The notes under the pieces: model-generated
Databases searched by the model: none
Told to the model about the DNA's origin: nothing
Seen by the model: the letters and a program-made list of their open reading frames with translations, nothing else
Made by a program: the position numbers and the translations under genes
Assembly: GCF_014356525.2 (NCBI RefSeq)
Contig: NC_052517.1
Span: forward strand, 828,973-892,972
DNA length: 64,000 nt
From: Nilaparvata lugens
Lineage: Eukaryota > Arthropoda > Insecta > Hemiptera > Delphacidae
Direction of reading: 5' to 3'
In this document: piece after piece, positions 11,181 through 22,008 of the stretch
Layout: the number at the start of each line of letters is the position of its first letter
Numbering within the stretch: the stretch's first letter is position 1

Positions 11181-11192
11181 TGAATTGATCAG

Positions 11193-11506
11193 GTGTAATG
11201 AACACAGACCTGGACAACATAAAGTTAGAGTCATACGCCGGCGGCACAGGTGAGCCGGATGTGGTGGTCGGTCTCCCCGACGACTTTCCGCCCCTGGGCG
11301 ATCTGCCCCCGATCACACCGGACAGCCCCCCCAGGCCGCTTACCCTGTGCCCGCTCACGGGCAGAGTGCTGGCCAGGGCAGAGGGGGAGCCTACACCCCC
11401 GCCTTCGCCTCCCAAGGTGGACATCCCCACCACCACGACCACCATTCAAGAGATCATTACTACCACTACAACGGCCACAACTGTCGCCCAGCCCCATATC
11501 ATCAAG
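11193..11506 (+). CDS. Gene 1, exon 5 (acidic, Pro/Thr-rich)
   Basis: Longest exon, 314 bp. The acceptor GAATTGATCAG directly abuts a 0.9 kb intronic minisatellite; donor AAG|GTTGGT. The first complete codons read GVMNTDLDNIKLESYAGG. The centre is Pro-rich (LPPITPDSPPRPLTLCP) and the end Thr-rich (TTTTTIQEI, then TTTTTATTV). GC content is far above the flanks. A competing donor four bases downstream (GTTG|GTAATA) would bring in an early stop with the next exon, so the first is preferred. Antisense open frames here are shadows. Confidence 0.85.
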
Positions 11507-11577
11507 GTTGGTAATATGTTGAAAACAAAACTACGAAATTCAGTTATTTTTCTGAAAAAATTTTGTGTATCATTAGG

Positions 11578-12390
11578 TTGATTGACCGAGCGAAGTGAGG
11601 TCTAAGATTCAAGTAAGATTTACGGCGAAACGCGGTAATAGATTTTCATGAAATTTGACAGGTATGTTCCTTTTTAAATTGCGCGTCGACGTATATACAA
11701 GGTTTTTGGAAATTTTGCATTTCAAAGATAATATAAAAGGAAAAAGGAGTCTCGTTCATACGACAATATTACCGTAAAAATCAGACTATAGAATATTATT
11801 CATCATAAATCAGCTGACAAGTGATTACACAGATGTGTGGAGAAGCCAGTCTATTGCTGTATTTCCATAAGGTCTATAGTTTCAATCAGGTACTTGTGGA
11901 TGAGAATACTACAATATTACCGTAAAAATCAGACTATAGAATTATTCATCATAAATCAGCTGTCGAGTTGATTATAAATTGCATGCCATGACGCATACAA
12001 TTCAATATCTCAATGTAACTTGGTAGAAAATCATTTGCTGTGCAGACTATTAATTGTATGCCTCATTGAATGCAATTTTCATGCACTATTAAATGAACTA
12101 TTGATTGCTTGCAATAACGCTTGTAATTAATAACTAAAATAACATAGTATTGTCTCTCGAACTTTCTCTGCTTTGAACTCGGGCTGACCTGTTGCCAGTA
12201 TGTCTTGAAGGAGATTAGCTTTTGATGTTAGCATTTTTGATACACCAACCCCAACAGCCATTAGCCGTTTTCACACCGATATCTCACCGACACGACAGAT
12301 ACAGACAGGATTTACTCTGATGGACAGTATAAGAGGAGGATGCGGTTTATAACTGCGCGAGGTCTACTGTTCACAGAACTACTAGTAATA
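11578..12390 (+). mobile_element. F2 element, rearranged
   Basis: Starts TTGACCGAGCGAAGTGAGGT just after exon 5 and ends AGGTCTACTGTTCACAGAAC at about 12375. It contains a duplicated ACCGTAAAAATCAGACTATA, and a longer interior with ATTGCATGCC/TGCAATAACGC palindromes. Confidence 0.8.
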
Positions 12391-12404
12391 TAATATCAAT
12401 GTAA

Positions 12405-12510
12405 TAGGTGTATCAAATTAATGAAACGTGTATCAAGTAAGTGAGATACGTGTATCAAGTAAGTGAGATACGTGTATCAAGTAAGTGAGATACGTGTATC
12501 AAGTGAAATA
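12405..12510. repeat. GATACGTGTATCAAGTAAGT minisatellite
   Basis: Four or so units of 22-23 bp with a GATACGTGTATC palindrome, related to 4459-4690. Confidence 0.88.
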
Positions 12511-12539
12511 ATTGATGCTGACCCCTACTACAACTCAAG

Positions 12540-12690
12540 ACTATTTATTTATTTATTGGATAGTGTAAACTGTAAACAATACAGTGGTCGGAAAAGAAAA
12601 AACAGGCTATTGTCCAAAACTTCTTTAATTTCCTAATTTTGTCTTGAATTGTCCAAATATTATGTAGGCTATGTCCATTTCAATTTATAC
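12540..12690 (-). mobile_element. Retroelement tail (inverse)
   Basis: TTTATTTATTTATTGGATAG then CAATACAGTGGTCGGAAAAG, like 1345-1400. Reverse complement of a short retroelement 3' end. Confidence 0.5.
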
Positions 12691-12692
12691 AC

Positions 12693-12897
12693 TAAGGGGC
12701 GGTTTCCGAGCTCGGGATCTATAAGTTCTGGACTTATAAGCCCTTCACTCAGATAGCGAAATTATAAACTCCAGGGTCTATTTAAGTCCTCGACTACGTT
12801 AACGCTCTGACTCGGAAAGCCAATTTTCTGACTCCAGAGTTAAAGCCAGTTAAAGTCTAGAACTTAGCTAAATCCCGAGCTCGGAAACCGGCCCTAA
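12693..12897. mobile_element. F7 element
   Basis: Arms GGCGGTTTCCGAGCTCGGGA and TCCCGAGCTCGGAAACCGGC, with internal TTTTCTGACTCCAGAGTTAA. About 200 bp, non-coding. Confidence 0.8.
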
Positions 12898-13043
12898 ATC
12901 ATCAATCTGACTATACAACTCAGAATAAAACAAACAATTTTAAATTTAGATAGATTAATAATAAAACTTCCGTATAAAAACCATAGAACAAACTTTTCAC
13001 AAATTCACAAAATAATTCTATAAAAATAATAAATTTCAAGCTC

Positions 13044-14295
13044 AAAAATATAAATATAAATATTCATTTATTTAATTATTCAGAGTACTACAGGCTTACG
13101 CCCAAAACGGTATATTGCTGACTTTAGTGAGGTCCACGTTATAATGGGGCAGTATTTGATTAACATTGGTGTTGCTATCCTTGTCTATCATTCCACAAAG
13201 CAGATAGCTCTATCTTTTTCTACCTCTGCAACGTTACTAAATTGTTTTCAACAATGTAGGAATAATAATTAATTGACAAAATATTTAATCTCAATTATGA
13301 AAATGTATCATTAAAGCATTGGAAAATATGTGCGACGAATAAAATATTATTGATTGTATTTATCAAGAATGAAAAGTTGATATTACATGAGATATACCAG
13401 TATCAGGTCTTCTCTATAGAAGACATTGGCTAGGCAGAGATTCGGCAACACTGTTCTCCTATCTTTCTTTACTGCCATTATAATCGTGGACCATTATAAT
13501 TCAAAGAACAATAAGCAAAAATTCAATAAAACATTATCATCATTAACAGGAATTATTCAACAATATTTATAACCTGAGAATAAAAAATGAATGGCAATTA
13601 TATAATTGAATTTAACTAAGCTAATAATTGACCAAAGTTCAAATATTTGAAAATGATTCTTTCTTATTGAACCACTATAGAATTAATTATAGTTGCCATG
13701 GAAAAATGTGTGATTTGAAATTTTAATTATCAATATTACCATCGAATTTTATATTTGTTTGCTTTTTAAATGTTTGTTTGGAATTAAGTTTTCTTAATTT
13801 TGAACTTTATAAATACTAGCCGTCAGGCTCGCTTCGCTCGCCATATCCGTCTAGCCAGGGGCTCCGCCCCCTGGACCCCCGACTGGATCGTCCAAGAAGA
13901 GATCAGCAGGCTCGCTTCGCTCGCCTGCATTTTTTCATTTGAGCATTTTTATCATATGTTAGGACAATCCAGTCGGGGTCCAGACTAAACGTCTGGCTAA
14001 ACGGATATGGCGAGCGAAGCGAGCCTCGAGCCTAACGGCTAGAAATATAATATTCCCAGGATTGAAGTAGCAGTGCCCAATCAATTTTTCCGCGATAAAT
14101 GCATTAAATCTTCAACTTGGTGCCAACCTAACAAAGTCAACTCAACTTAATGCCAACCTGACAAAATTATTAATTTAGTTGCCAGTTAACAACTGTTTCG
14201 AAGAGGTAATCTATCTAGATTATAGTTCTATAGTACATATGATATGGAAATTTCAATTATAATTAAGAGATTGGGAGAAGAAGAATATACATGCT
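13044..14295 (+). repeat. Large tandem duplication, unit 1
   Basis: Runs from AAAAATATAAATATAAATAT to ...GAAGAATATACATGCTA. It contains an F1 element (13123-13500) and a GC-richer inverted-repeat element at about 13815-14040. Near-identical unit 2 follows directly. Confidence 0.9.
13815..14042. mobile_element. Inverted-repeat element CTAGCCGTCAGGCTCGCTTC
   Basis: Left arm CTAGCCGTCAGGCTCGCTTC and GCCATATCCGTCTAGCC; right arm GGCTAAACGGATATGGCG ending GCCTAACGGCTAG. About 230 bp and much richer in GC than its surroundings. A second copy lies at about 15094-15322 in the duplicated unit. Confidence 0.85.
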
Positions 14296-15585
14296 AAAAA
14301 ATATAAATATAAATATTCATTTATTTAATTATTCAGAACTACGCAACTTTCAGAAGAGTACTACAGGCTTACGCCCAAAACGGTATATTGCTGACTTTAG
14401 TGAGGTCCACGTTATAATGGGGCAGTATTTGATTAACATTGGTGTTGCTATCCTTGTCTATCATTCCACAAAGCAGATAGCTCTATCTTTTTCTACCTCT
14501 GCAACGTTATTAGATTGTTTTCAACAATGTAGGAATAATAATTAATTGACAAAATATTTAATCTCAATTATGAAAATGTATCATTAAAGCATTGGAAAAT
14601 ATGTGCGACGAATAAAATATTATTGATTGTATTTATCAAGAATGAACAGTTGATATTACAAGAGATATACCGGTATCAGTTCTTCTCTATAGAAGACATT
14701 GGCTAGGCAGAGAATCGGCAACACTGTTCTCCTATCTTTCTTCACTGCCATTATAATCGTGGACCATTATAATTTCAAAGAACAATAAGCAAAAATGCAA
14801 TAAAACATTATCATCATTAACAGGGAATTATTCAACAATATTTATAACCTGAGAATAAAAAATGAATGGCAATTATATAATTGAATTTAACTAAGCTAAT
14901 AATTGACCAAAGTTCAAATATTTGAAAATGATTCTTTCTTATTGAACCACTATAGAATTAATTATAGTTGCCATGGAAAAATGTGTGATTTGAAATTTTA
15001 ATTATCAATATTACCATCGAAATTTTATATTTGTTTGCTTTTTAAATGTTTGTTTGGAATTAAGTTTTCTTAATTTTGAACTTTATAAAATACTAGCCGT
15101 CAGGCTCGCTTCGCTCGCCATATCCGTCTAGCCAGGGGGCTCCGCCCCCTGGACCCCCGACTGGATCGTCCAAGAAGGAGATCAGCAGGCTCGCTTCGCT
15201 CGCCTGCATTTTTTCATTTGAGCATTTTTATCATATGTTAGGACAATCCAGTCGGGGGTCCAGACTAAACGTCTGGCTAAACGGATATGGCGAGCGAAGC
15301 GAGCCTCGAGCCTAACGGCTAGAAATATAATATTCCCAGGATTGAAGTAGCAGTGCCCAATCAATTTTTCCGCGATAAATGCATTAAATCTTCAACTTGG
15401 TGCCAACCTAACAAAGTCAACTCAACTTAATGCCAACCTGACAAAATTATTAATTTAGTTGCCAGTTAACAACTGTTTCGAAGAGGTAATCTATCTAGAT
15501 TATAGTTCTATAGTAACATATGATATGGAAATTTCAATTATAATTAAGAGATTGGGAGAAGAAGAATATACATGCTAAAAGACGA
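14296..15585 (+). repeat. Large tandem duplication, unit 2
   Basis: Copy of 13044-14295 with scattered single-base indels and a ~21-bp insertion (GCAACTTTCAGAAGA) near 14341. The close identity suggests a recent event, or an assembly duplicate. Confidence 0.9.
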
Positions 15586-15785
15586 ACTTTAAACCCTTAA
15601 AAACAACCCTTAGAGTTAAAATATTGCCAAAAGATTTCTTAGTGCGCCTCTAAAGGGCCAACTGAACATACGTACCAAATTTGAACGTTTTTGGTCCGGT
15701 AGATTTTTAGTTATGCGAGTGAGTGAGTGAGTCAGTCAGTCAGTCAGTGAGTGAGTGAGTGCCATTTCGCTTTTATATATATAGA
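15586..15785 (+). repeat. Repeat with (GTGA)n(GTCA)n run
   Basis: Unannotated repeat ending in GTGAGTGAGTGAGTCAGTCA and GCCATTTCGCTTTTATATAT. The latter recalls 3' ends of some dispersed insect elements; I cannot name it. Confidence 0.5.
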
Positions 15786-15955
15786 AAATATTCAGGAAGT
15801 GAAAGTGCAAATTTTTAGTGAGAATACATAAAGAACCCAATATAAATATAACCTATAAACTTGAATGTTAATAGGAAATGACATTGGGTAATAGGGCGAG
15901 GCAGAACATCCGAAAGGATCTCTGCCGATAAAAGCCATAAGAATAAATAAATAAA

Positions 15956-16599
15956 ATCGTGGACCCCACTAAAAAGCATACTTTTACCATAGAGAAACAT
16001 AGCGTAAGTAGATATCCCATGGTATAGGGCGTTTATGTCGCAACTTTTACTGTTATCTCAAGCCGATAGTTCACGTAGTTTTTTCCCATGCAGCTGTGTG
16101 ACGCTGGTAGTCTCTCATATTTTGAGAGTAGTTTTGGTAGAGAGTTAGTGGGGAGGATATTTTTAATATTCTTTCCGAAGAATTGACATTGATATGTCCA
16201 AAGCTCCGCCAATTTATGTAGATGCATAGCAATATAATTATTATCTATAGTTATTATATTACAAATTGCTTTTTCATATCATATACAGTTCAATAATTAT
16301 TTTCTTAGTCTATATCATGTAAATTCATCTATAATTTTGCTGTATTGTAAGCTATTCTATATAAGTGTATAAGCCAGTATAATTATATTGTAATCTACAT
16401 AAATAAAGTACTCAATCAATCAATATTGTGCCGTTCATACACTATCACCCCAACAAAACAGTAAAAACTGACATTAATCGACAGTAATCGGCTTGAGATA
16501 ACAGCAAAAGTTGCGACATAAATTCCCTATACCATGGGATATCTACTTACGCTATTGTTTCTCTATGGTAAAAGTATGCTTTTTAGTGGGGTCCACGAT
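15956..16599. mobile_element. F4 element, extended arms, split by R1
   Basis: CATAGAGAAAC...GTTTCTCTATG (15988-16567) is enclosed by a further inverted repeat ATCGTGGACCCCACTAAAAA and mirror. The interior is broken by an R1 insertion at about 16121-16425. Confidence 0.85.
16121..16425 (+). mobile_element. R1 short retroelement inserted in F4
   Basis: Runs from TTGGTAGAGAGTTAGTGGGG to AATAAAGTACTCAATCAATC. It interrupts the F4 motif TCTCATATTGTGCCGTTCAT, giving its borders. No reading frame. Confidence 0.85.
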
Positions 16600-16786
16600 T
16601 GTTTCTCTATGCTTTTACTTTGTATAATATGTGTTGAATGTTGCATTATTGTATTTTAATTTGTGACTCTCCTTACCAACTTAGTTGCCTTCTAACCCTC
16701 GTTCTTTTCAACGCCAGTCATTTTCATGTTGATTTTTGAATTTAATAATTTGAATTTTGAATTTAATAATTTGAATTTTGTTGCAG

Positions 16787-16872
16787 GTTGAGATGAGTTC
16801 ACAAGAAATTCCAGCCAACGTGGAGCCAGCAACCGTATCTGTCAGAAAAGTTGCGTCCAGATCTAGAGCTAA
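16787..16872 (+). CDS. Gene 1, exon 6 (short)
   Basis: Acceptor TTTTGTTGCAG, donor CTAA|GTGAGT; 28 codons plus two bases. It reads VEMSSQEIPANVEPATVSVR and then KVASRSRA, ending in a basic patch completed by the next exon (K-SKG). No domain is recognised. It is identified from its splice sites and from exact phase agreement with exons 5 and 7. Confidence 0.75.
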
Positions 16873-17038
16873 GTGAGTTTAGACAAATTCAATAGCAATT
16901 AAAAACTTAATGCAATCAAATAACCTCTATCCATAGCCCAAATATCAACCAGATTTCCATGAAATCCATGAATTTTCATGAATTCATGGATTTTTACAAA
17001 AATTGTCAAAAATTAAAATCGTTCAAATTCTCAGGAAT

Positions 17039-17300
17039 GATTGACCGAGCGAAATGAGGTCTAAGATTCAAGTCGACGGTTTGGCATTTCTCTTAATGTT
17101 TAAATGTTTATATGTTGCGCATTTACGGGGAAACGCGGTAATAGATTTTCATGAAATTTGACTGGTTTATTCCTTTTTTAATTGCGCCTCGACGTACATA
17201 CAAGGTTTTTGGAAATTTTGCATTTCAAGGATAATATAAAAGGAAAAAGGAGCCTCCTATTAGAGTAAAAATCAGACTATAGAATTATTCATCATACGTT
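17039..17300 (+). mobile_element. F2 fragment
   Basis: TTGACCGAGCGAAATGAGGT onwards, truncated after CAGACTATAGAATTATTCAT. Confidence 0.8.
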
Positions 17301-17404
17301 TTCAGGTAGCTGAAACTTTACACTATTTCTCCTTTCTTTTATTTTGTTAAATTTTCTAGTTTTTCGAAATTTAATTCAAACGTGACTCTGACAATGACTG
17401 CGAC

Positions 17405-17698
17405 CATAGAGAAACAATAGCTTGAGTAGATATCCCATGGTATAGGGCGTTTATGACGCAACTGTTACTGTTTATTATCTCAAGTTTTTTAATCTCAAGT
17501 CGATTACTATCGATTATTGTAGATTTTTACTGTTTTGTTGGGGTGAGAGTGTATGAACAGCACAATATGAGAGACTACCAGCGTCACACACCTTTTTGGG
17601 AATGAAATACGTGGACTATCGGCTTGAGATAACAGTAAAAGCTGCGACACAAACGCCCTATACCATGGCATATCTACTCAAGCTATTGTTTCTCTATG
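17405..17698. mobile_element. F4 element with 7-bp duplication CTGCGAC
   Basis: Inverted ends CATAGAGAAACAATAGCTTG and GCTATTGTTTCTCTATG; CTGCGAC precedes (17398-17404) and follows (17699-17705). Inserted next to an F7 copy. Confidence 0.92.
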
Positions 17699-17797
17699 CT
17701 GCGACTACGCCCCGTTTTGGAAAACCAATTTTCTGACTCCAGCTGTTTAGAGTCTAGGACTTACTGTAGCTGAATCCCGAGCTCGGAAGCCGGCTCT
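17699..17797. mobile_element. F7 right half
   Basis: GCGACTACGCCCCGTTTTGG to CCGAGCTCGGAAGCCGGC. Confidence 0.75.
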
Positions 17798-17899
17798 TAG
17801 TAGTTTTATTTAATATTTTAGTACATATTTTTCTGCTATCTTTTCTCTATGATTGAAGTGAATAAAAAATGTAATTGATTTCTCTGTTTCTTTTTTCAG

Positions 17900-18080
17900 A
17901 TCGAAAGGCGCGGCTAATGCAGCCGCTGAGTCAGCAACTTCTCTGGGCACAATCACAGTTCCTTCGCGCAAGATCTCCTATCAACAACAACAGCAACAGA
18001 TTGTTGTTGAACAACAGCCCGACGAGATTGATGACAACGAGATGGTCACCATCACCGGAGACGATGGACTGCTCTATCAG
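17900..18080 (+). CDS. Gene 1, exon 7 (Ala-rich, poly-Gln, acidic end)
   Basis: Acceptor CTTTTTTCAG, donor CAG|GTTAGA; one base completes a Lys codon, then 60 codons. An Ala/Ser stretch (GAANAAAESATSLG) leads to ISYQQQQQQIVVEQQ and then an acidic segment, DEIDDNEMVTITGDDGLLYQ. The Gln run is coded by CAA/CAG and may vary in length between alleles. A GATACAGTATC palindrome lies within 20 bp of the donor. Confidence 0.85.
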
Positions 18081-18221
18081 GTTAGAAGATACAGTATCAC
18101 ATCTACTTGATACGCGTATCACATCAACTGTATGACACTATAGCACAGAATAGGTACAGAATGGAAACTGTCAATCAAACGCCTATTTAACCAATGATTT
18201 TCACATGGCACAATTACTATA

Positions 18222-19010
18222 GTGTGGTCCACGTTATAATGGCAGTAGATGAAGATAGAAGAATAGCGATGCCGATTCTCTGCATTAATTAATTATACAG
18301 GGTTATCATAAAAGAATGGTGCGGTTTCGAACATTGTTTAAAGAAAAAGCAAATTACTTACAGTTAATGTTTTTTATTCACCTAATTTGTCGTCTGAAAC
18401 AGTTTTTTTACATAATTGATAAATTTAAATATGTGTGCCTTTAGTCGCTCGACAAATGTCCAAACGATAATAAATTTCTCTCTTAACATTCGATAACATT
18501 TCTTCGATTATGGTTGTTATTGGTTCTTTAATTCTGTTTTAAAGTGGTTCAGTTCGCGATTTCTTGTGAATAAACAATGTTTTTGATGTAAATTTACAAG
18601 AAAAAATCTACCTGAACCACTTAAAACAGGATTAATGAAGCAATGACAACCATAACCAATGAAATGTTAGCGAATGTTTGGAGAGAAATTGATTATCGTT
18701 TGGATATTTTGTTGAACGACTAAAGGCGCACATATTTAAATTTATCAATTATGTAAAAAACTGCCTGAGACGACAAATTAGATGAATAAACAACATCAAC
18801 TGTAAGTAATTTGGTTTTTCTTTAAACCATGTTCGAAACCGCACCATTCTTTTATGATAACTCTGTATTTCTACACTGTCAAAAACATAATTGTCATCAT
18901 TGTGGACCTAGAAAAGGATAGTACCACCGGCTTTGTTGAATGATAGACAAGGATAGCAAAACTAAAGTTGATCAAATACTGTTATTATAACGTGGACCTC
19001 ACTATAGACA
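18222..19010. mobile_element. F1 element carrying a Tc1/mariner foldback
   Basis: The F1 ends AGTGTGGTCCACGTTATAAT and TATAACGTGGACCTCACTAT enclose a 568-bp insertion at 18298-18865. Confidence 0.85.
18298..18865. mobile_element. Tc1/mariner-type foldback with TA target site
   Basis: Ends CAGGGTTATCATAAAAGAAT and its imperfect inverse ...TTATGATAACTCTG, flanked by TA/TA. The related F1 copy at 27163 shows the empty site AATTAATTATATTTCTACAC. Both arms include a decayed transposase C-terminus: the right arm reads MLANVWREIDYRLDILLND. The element is thus an inverted duplication of one end of a larger transposon. Confidence 0.9.
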
Positions 19011-19207
19011 CGTCACGTGACCTTAAGAAGTTCTAATCCTGGTCTTCTGATTGGCTCGAGGCAGTGAATGAGATCAATTGATCCGGATCAGTGAAGTGAT
19101 TTGAACCTCGCATCAATACTATTACAATGCGGAGCTTCCTAACAATATGGCGGATTTTTGCGTCAGGGTACTAGTCAAGCTTCCATATTGTATGTATACT
19201 GTGACTA
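19010..19207. other. Unassigned intron segment, GC-richer
   Basis: Contains ATCAATTGATCCGGATCA-type palindromes and ATGGCGGATTTTTGCGTCAG. The open frame starting in it is not supported by splice sites. Confidence 0.4.
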
Positions 19208-19525
19208 TAGTTATTTGTGCAACTAGTGCGCAAAGTGACAGTTTGCTGCACCGAAAGAAACGTTTACGCCCGAGCCGTAGGCAAGGGCGGAATGGTTTGT
19301 TGAGTGCAGCAGAGGAACTTTGCGCACGTATTTCACATTAAGTTTTTCCTACAGTTACCATTGAATATGAAAAGTGGGTAATTATGGTTAAATTTGCCTG
19401 AAATGCATCAAATGTATATCTGTGTAATTTTATTATTAATAAATAAAATAGAATGTAGTATGTGTGTTTGAATGGCTGTGTGCTGTCAACTGCTGTCATC
19501 CACTGTTGTCCACCCCTTCAAGATT
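19208..19525 (+). repeat. Long repeat shared with 63675-64000
   Basis: Begins TAGTTATTTGTGCAACTAGT, then GCGCAAAGTGACAGTTTGCT and GCCCGAGCCGTAGGC, ending TGTCCACCCC. Nearly identical to the last 325 bp of the window. Confidence 0.92.
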
Positions 19526-19879
19526 CTTATAACGTGCACCACCACACTATACCACAGTTACCAACTTAATTTTGATTTGCTGCACTGGTGCTCCATATAA
19601 CCTACTAACTATTTTGCGTTGCCGTGTGCAAATCTGGAGTGCAGGAAAAATTTTTCCTGCACTAGAGCGGAAAAGTGATTCTTTGCGTTCTGTAATCAGT
19701 GCAGCAATGGCCACTTTTCAACGTAACTGTAGGAAAAATATATTTTAGAGCTGTGAATAACAAATAGTGAGTAGGTTTTTGATTTTGTATTCAAATTTTT
19801 TAAATAAGTGCAATATTTCTAAAGTTTTTAATTTATTGTGATTCATTTAGAGTATAAAATCAACCTTCAAAATTCAAAA

Positions 19880-20080
19880 TTTTAAATCATCATTTCTGGA
19901 CCGAAAATCAAGTGACGAAGCAGTGTGTGACTATATAACCTTATCTTTTGGACAACATTAACATTTTATCAAAATTTTTGGAGAGAAATAGTACAGGCTC
20001 AGCCTAGTTTTTCCTCCAATGTCATATTGTATTATGATTATAGTATTTTATACAATAAAAAAATTATACTATAGTGTCAT
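19880..20080 (+). mobile_element. R2-type retroelement end
   Basis: TTATCTTTTGGACAACATTA, TTGGAGAGAAATAGTACAGG and CAATAAAAAAATTATA tail. An inverse copy lies at about 24995-25215. Confidence 0.65.
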
Positions 20081-20208
20081 CACGTTTGTTGGCACTGTAA
20101 TGGTGTAATTATTATTGATAATATTGGGGTTATTAGTATGTATGGTATTGTATTGAGCTGGTATTATAGGGTTGTCAGAATGATCAACTAAATCAAAGTT
20201 GGCTTAAT

Positions 20209-21167
20209 AAGGCTGTCAAAGGCTAAAAATAAACTTTCTACTTGTGATATTTTTCAAAGTTTTTCGATTTGTATATCATCAAGCTATCAAAATGAAAAAG
20301 TTTTCTCAGGAAAACATTTTTTTCCGATCATTCCTTTTTGAGATATAAGCGACTGAAGTTTGAATTTTGGGACGGAACATTTCAAATTCGGTATGATATA
20401 AATTCATGAGATTTAGAGGATGGATTCTTCATGGTATTGTTGATCTAGTAAAACAAACATTTTCTGGAAATATAAATTTTCAAGATAGTTTTTCAATTTA
20501 GTAAAAATAACCAAAAATAACTTCTAGTTGAGTTATTTTTGGTAAATTGAATAACTAGGCTAAAAATAAACTTTTTACTCGTGATATTTTTCAAAGTTTT
20601 GTGATTTGTATATCATCAAGCTATCAAAATGAAAATGTTTTCTCAGGAAAACATTTTTTTCTGATCATTACTTTTTGAGATATGAGCGCCTAAAGATTTA
20701 ATTTTTAGGACAGAACATTTAAAATTCAGCAAGAGGTAAATCCATGAGATTTAGAGGATAGATTCTTCATGGTATTGTTAATCTAGTAAAACAAAAATTT
20801 TCTTAAAATATCAATTTTTGAGAAAGCTATTCAAATTACCAAAAATAACTCAACTAAAAGTTATTTTTGGTAAAATGAATAACTTTCTCAAAAATTGATA
20901 TTTTCAGAAAATTTTTGTTTTACTAGATCAACAATACCATGAAGAATCTATCCTCTAAATCTCTTGGATTTATCTCTTGCCGAATTTTAAATGTTCTGTC
21001 CCAAACATTTAATCTTTAGGCGCTCATATCTCAAAAAGTAATGATCAGAAAAAAAATGTTTTCCTGAGAAAACTTTTTCATTTTGATAGCTTGATGATAT
21101 ACAAATCACAAAACTTTGAAAAATATCACGAGTAAAAAGTTTATTTTTAGCCTTTGCACGGCCTTAA
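20209..21167. mobile_element. F8 foldback, arms partly triplicated
   Basis: GGCTAAAAATAAACTTTCTA and AAGTTTATTTTTAGCC at the two ends. The left arm occurs twice in tandem (20222-20520, 20560-20860) and the right arm once (20870-21160), with CTAGTAAAACAAAAATTTTC in each arm. Confidence 0.88.
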
Positions 21168-21289
21168 TAAAATTAACTGGACCATATGGCAACAATTTAT
21201 AATGGGGGAATCGCTTGGCTTGCGAGAGGTTAAATTGATCTAACTGTATAACTCACGAGAAAAGTAACTATAATTTAAAATAATAAGTG

Positions 21290-21438
21290 ACGGTTGCACA
21301 ACAGCCGGTTAAATTTTAACCGTGATTAATTCCACGAGAACCAATCAGAGATGCTGTCTTTTCAAAAACGCCTCCTCTGATTGTTCTCGTGAAATTAATC
21401 ACGGCTAAAATTTAACCGGCTGTTGTGCAACCGGGCCT
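21290..21438. mobile_element. F6 foldback
   Basis: GGTTGCACAACAGCCGGTTA with mirror TAACCGGCTGTTGTGCAACC; each arm includes AATTAATCACGG/CCGTGATTAATT. About 150 bp. Confidence 0.88.
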
Positions 21439-21798
21439 AAATAAAACAGATAATATATTGGAGAACTAAATAATCGATTTAATTAAATTGAAACTCAAAA
21501 TGAAACTGGAAACTTAAATAAAATATTAAGAGAACTTTGAATCAAATTCAGAGTCCAGAAATATACAAACCAAAATTTAGAATTTAATTAGATTGAAAAC
21601 CGAAAAGAATAAAAATATTGCACCAAACTGTAAAGTTTTCAAATCTTAAAAACATTCAATTATTTAGAATTTATAAACCAAAAAACAAAACTCACTCTAA
21701 AAATCACAGCTGATTCCATTTTGAAACTATATTCCAATTTAATTTAATTTAGTTAATTTATTTGAATTAATGTCTAATTGATTTGTGTTTGTTGTCAG

Positions 21799-21975
21799 GT
21801 ATCGCAGGCTGATCTGAGGAACGCGGGCGGTGGAGCCCTGTTGGTTGACGGCGGATATGTGGCGGGCGAAGCGAGCTCTGTAACGGTGGAGGCTGGTGAC
21901 CAGGGTGGAGCCACCCAGGTGCTCACACTTGATTCAGCCTATGCCGATGCCGTCGCACAACTTATACCCGAACAG
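21799..21975 (+). CDS. Gene 1, exon 8
   Basis: Acceptor TTTGTTGTCAG, donor CAG|GTACCT; exactly 59 codons, phase 0 at both ends. It begins VSQADLRNAGGGALLVDGGY and ends LDSAYADAVAQLIPEQ. Together with the end of exon 7 (DDGLLYQ) and exon 10 this gives recurring short hydrophobic strands separated by Gly/Asp turns. That pattern is seen near the C-termini of some chromatin and zinc-finger proteins, but I cannot assign a family. Confidence 0.85.
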
Positions 21976-22008
21976 GTACCTCATCTGTACTATAAATGTA
22001 ATCTATAC

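Noticed and set aside
11164..11497. Antisense open frames opposite exon 5
   Set aside because: Shadows of a G/C-rich coding exon. The plus-strand exon has matching splice sites and phases.
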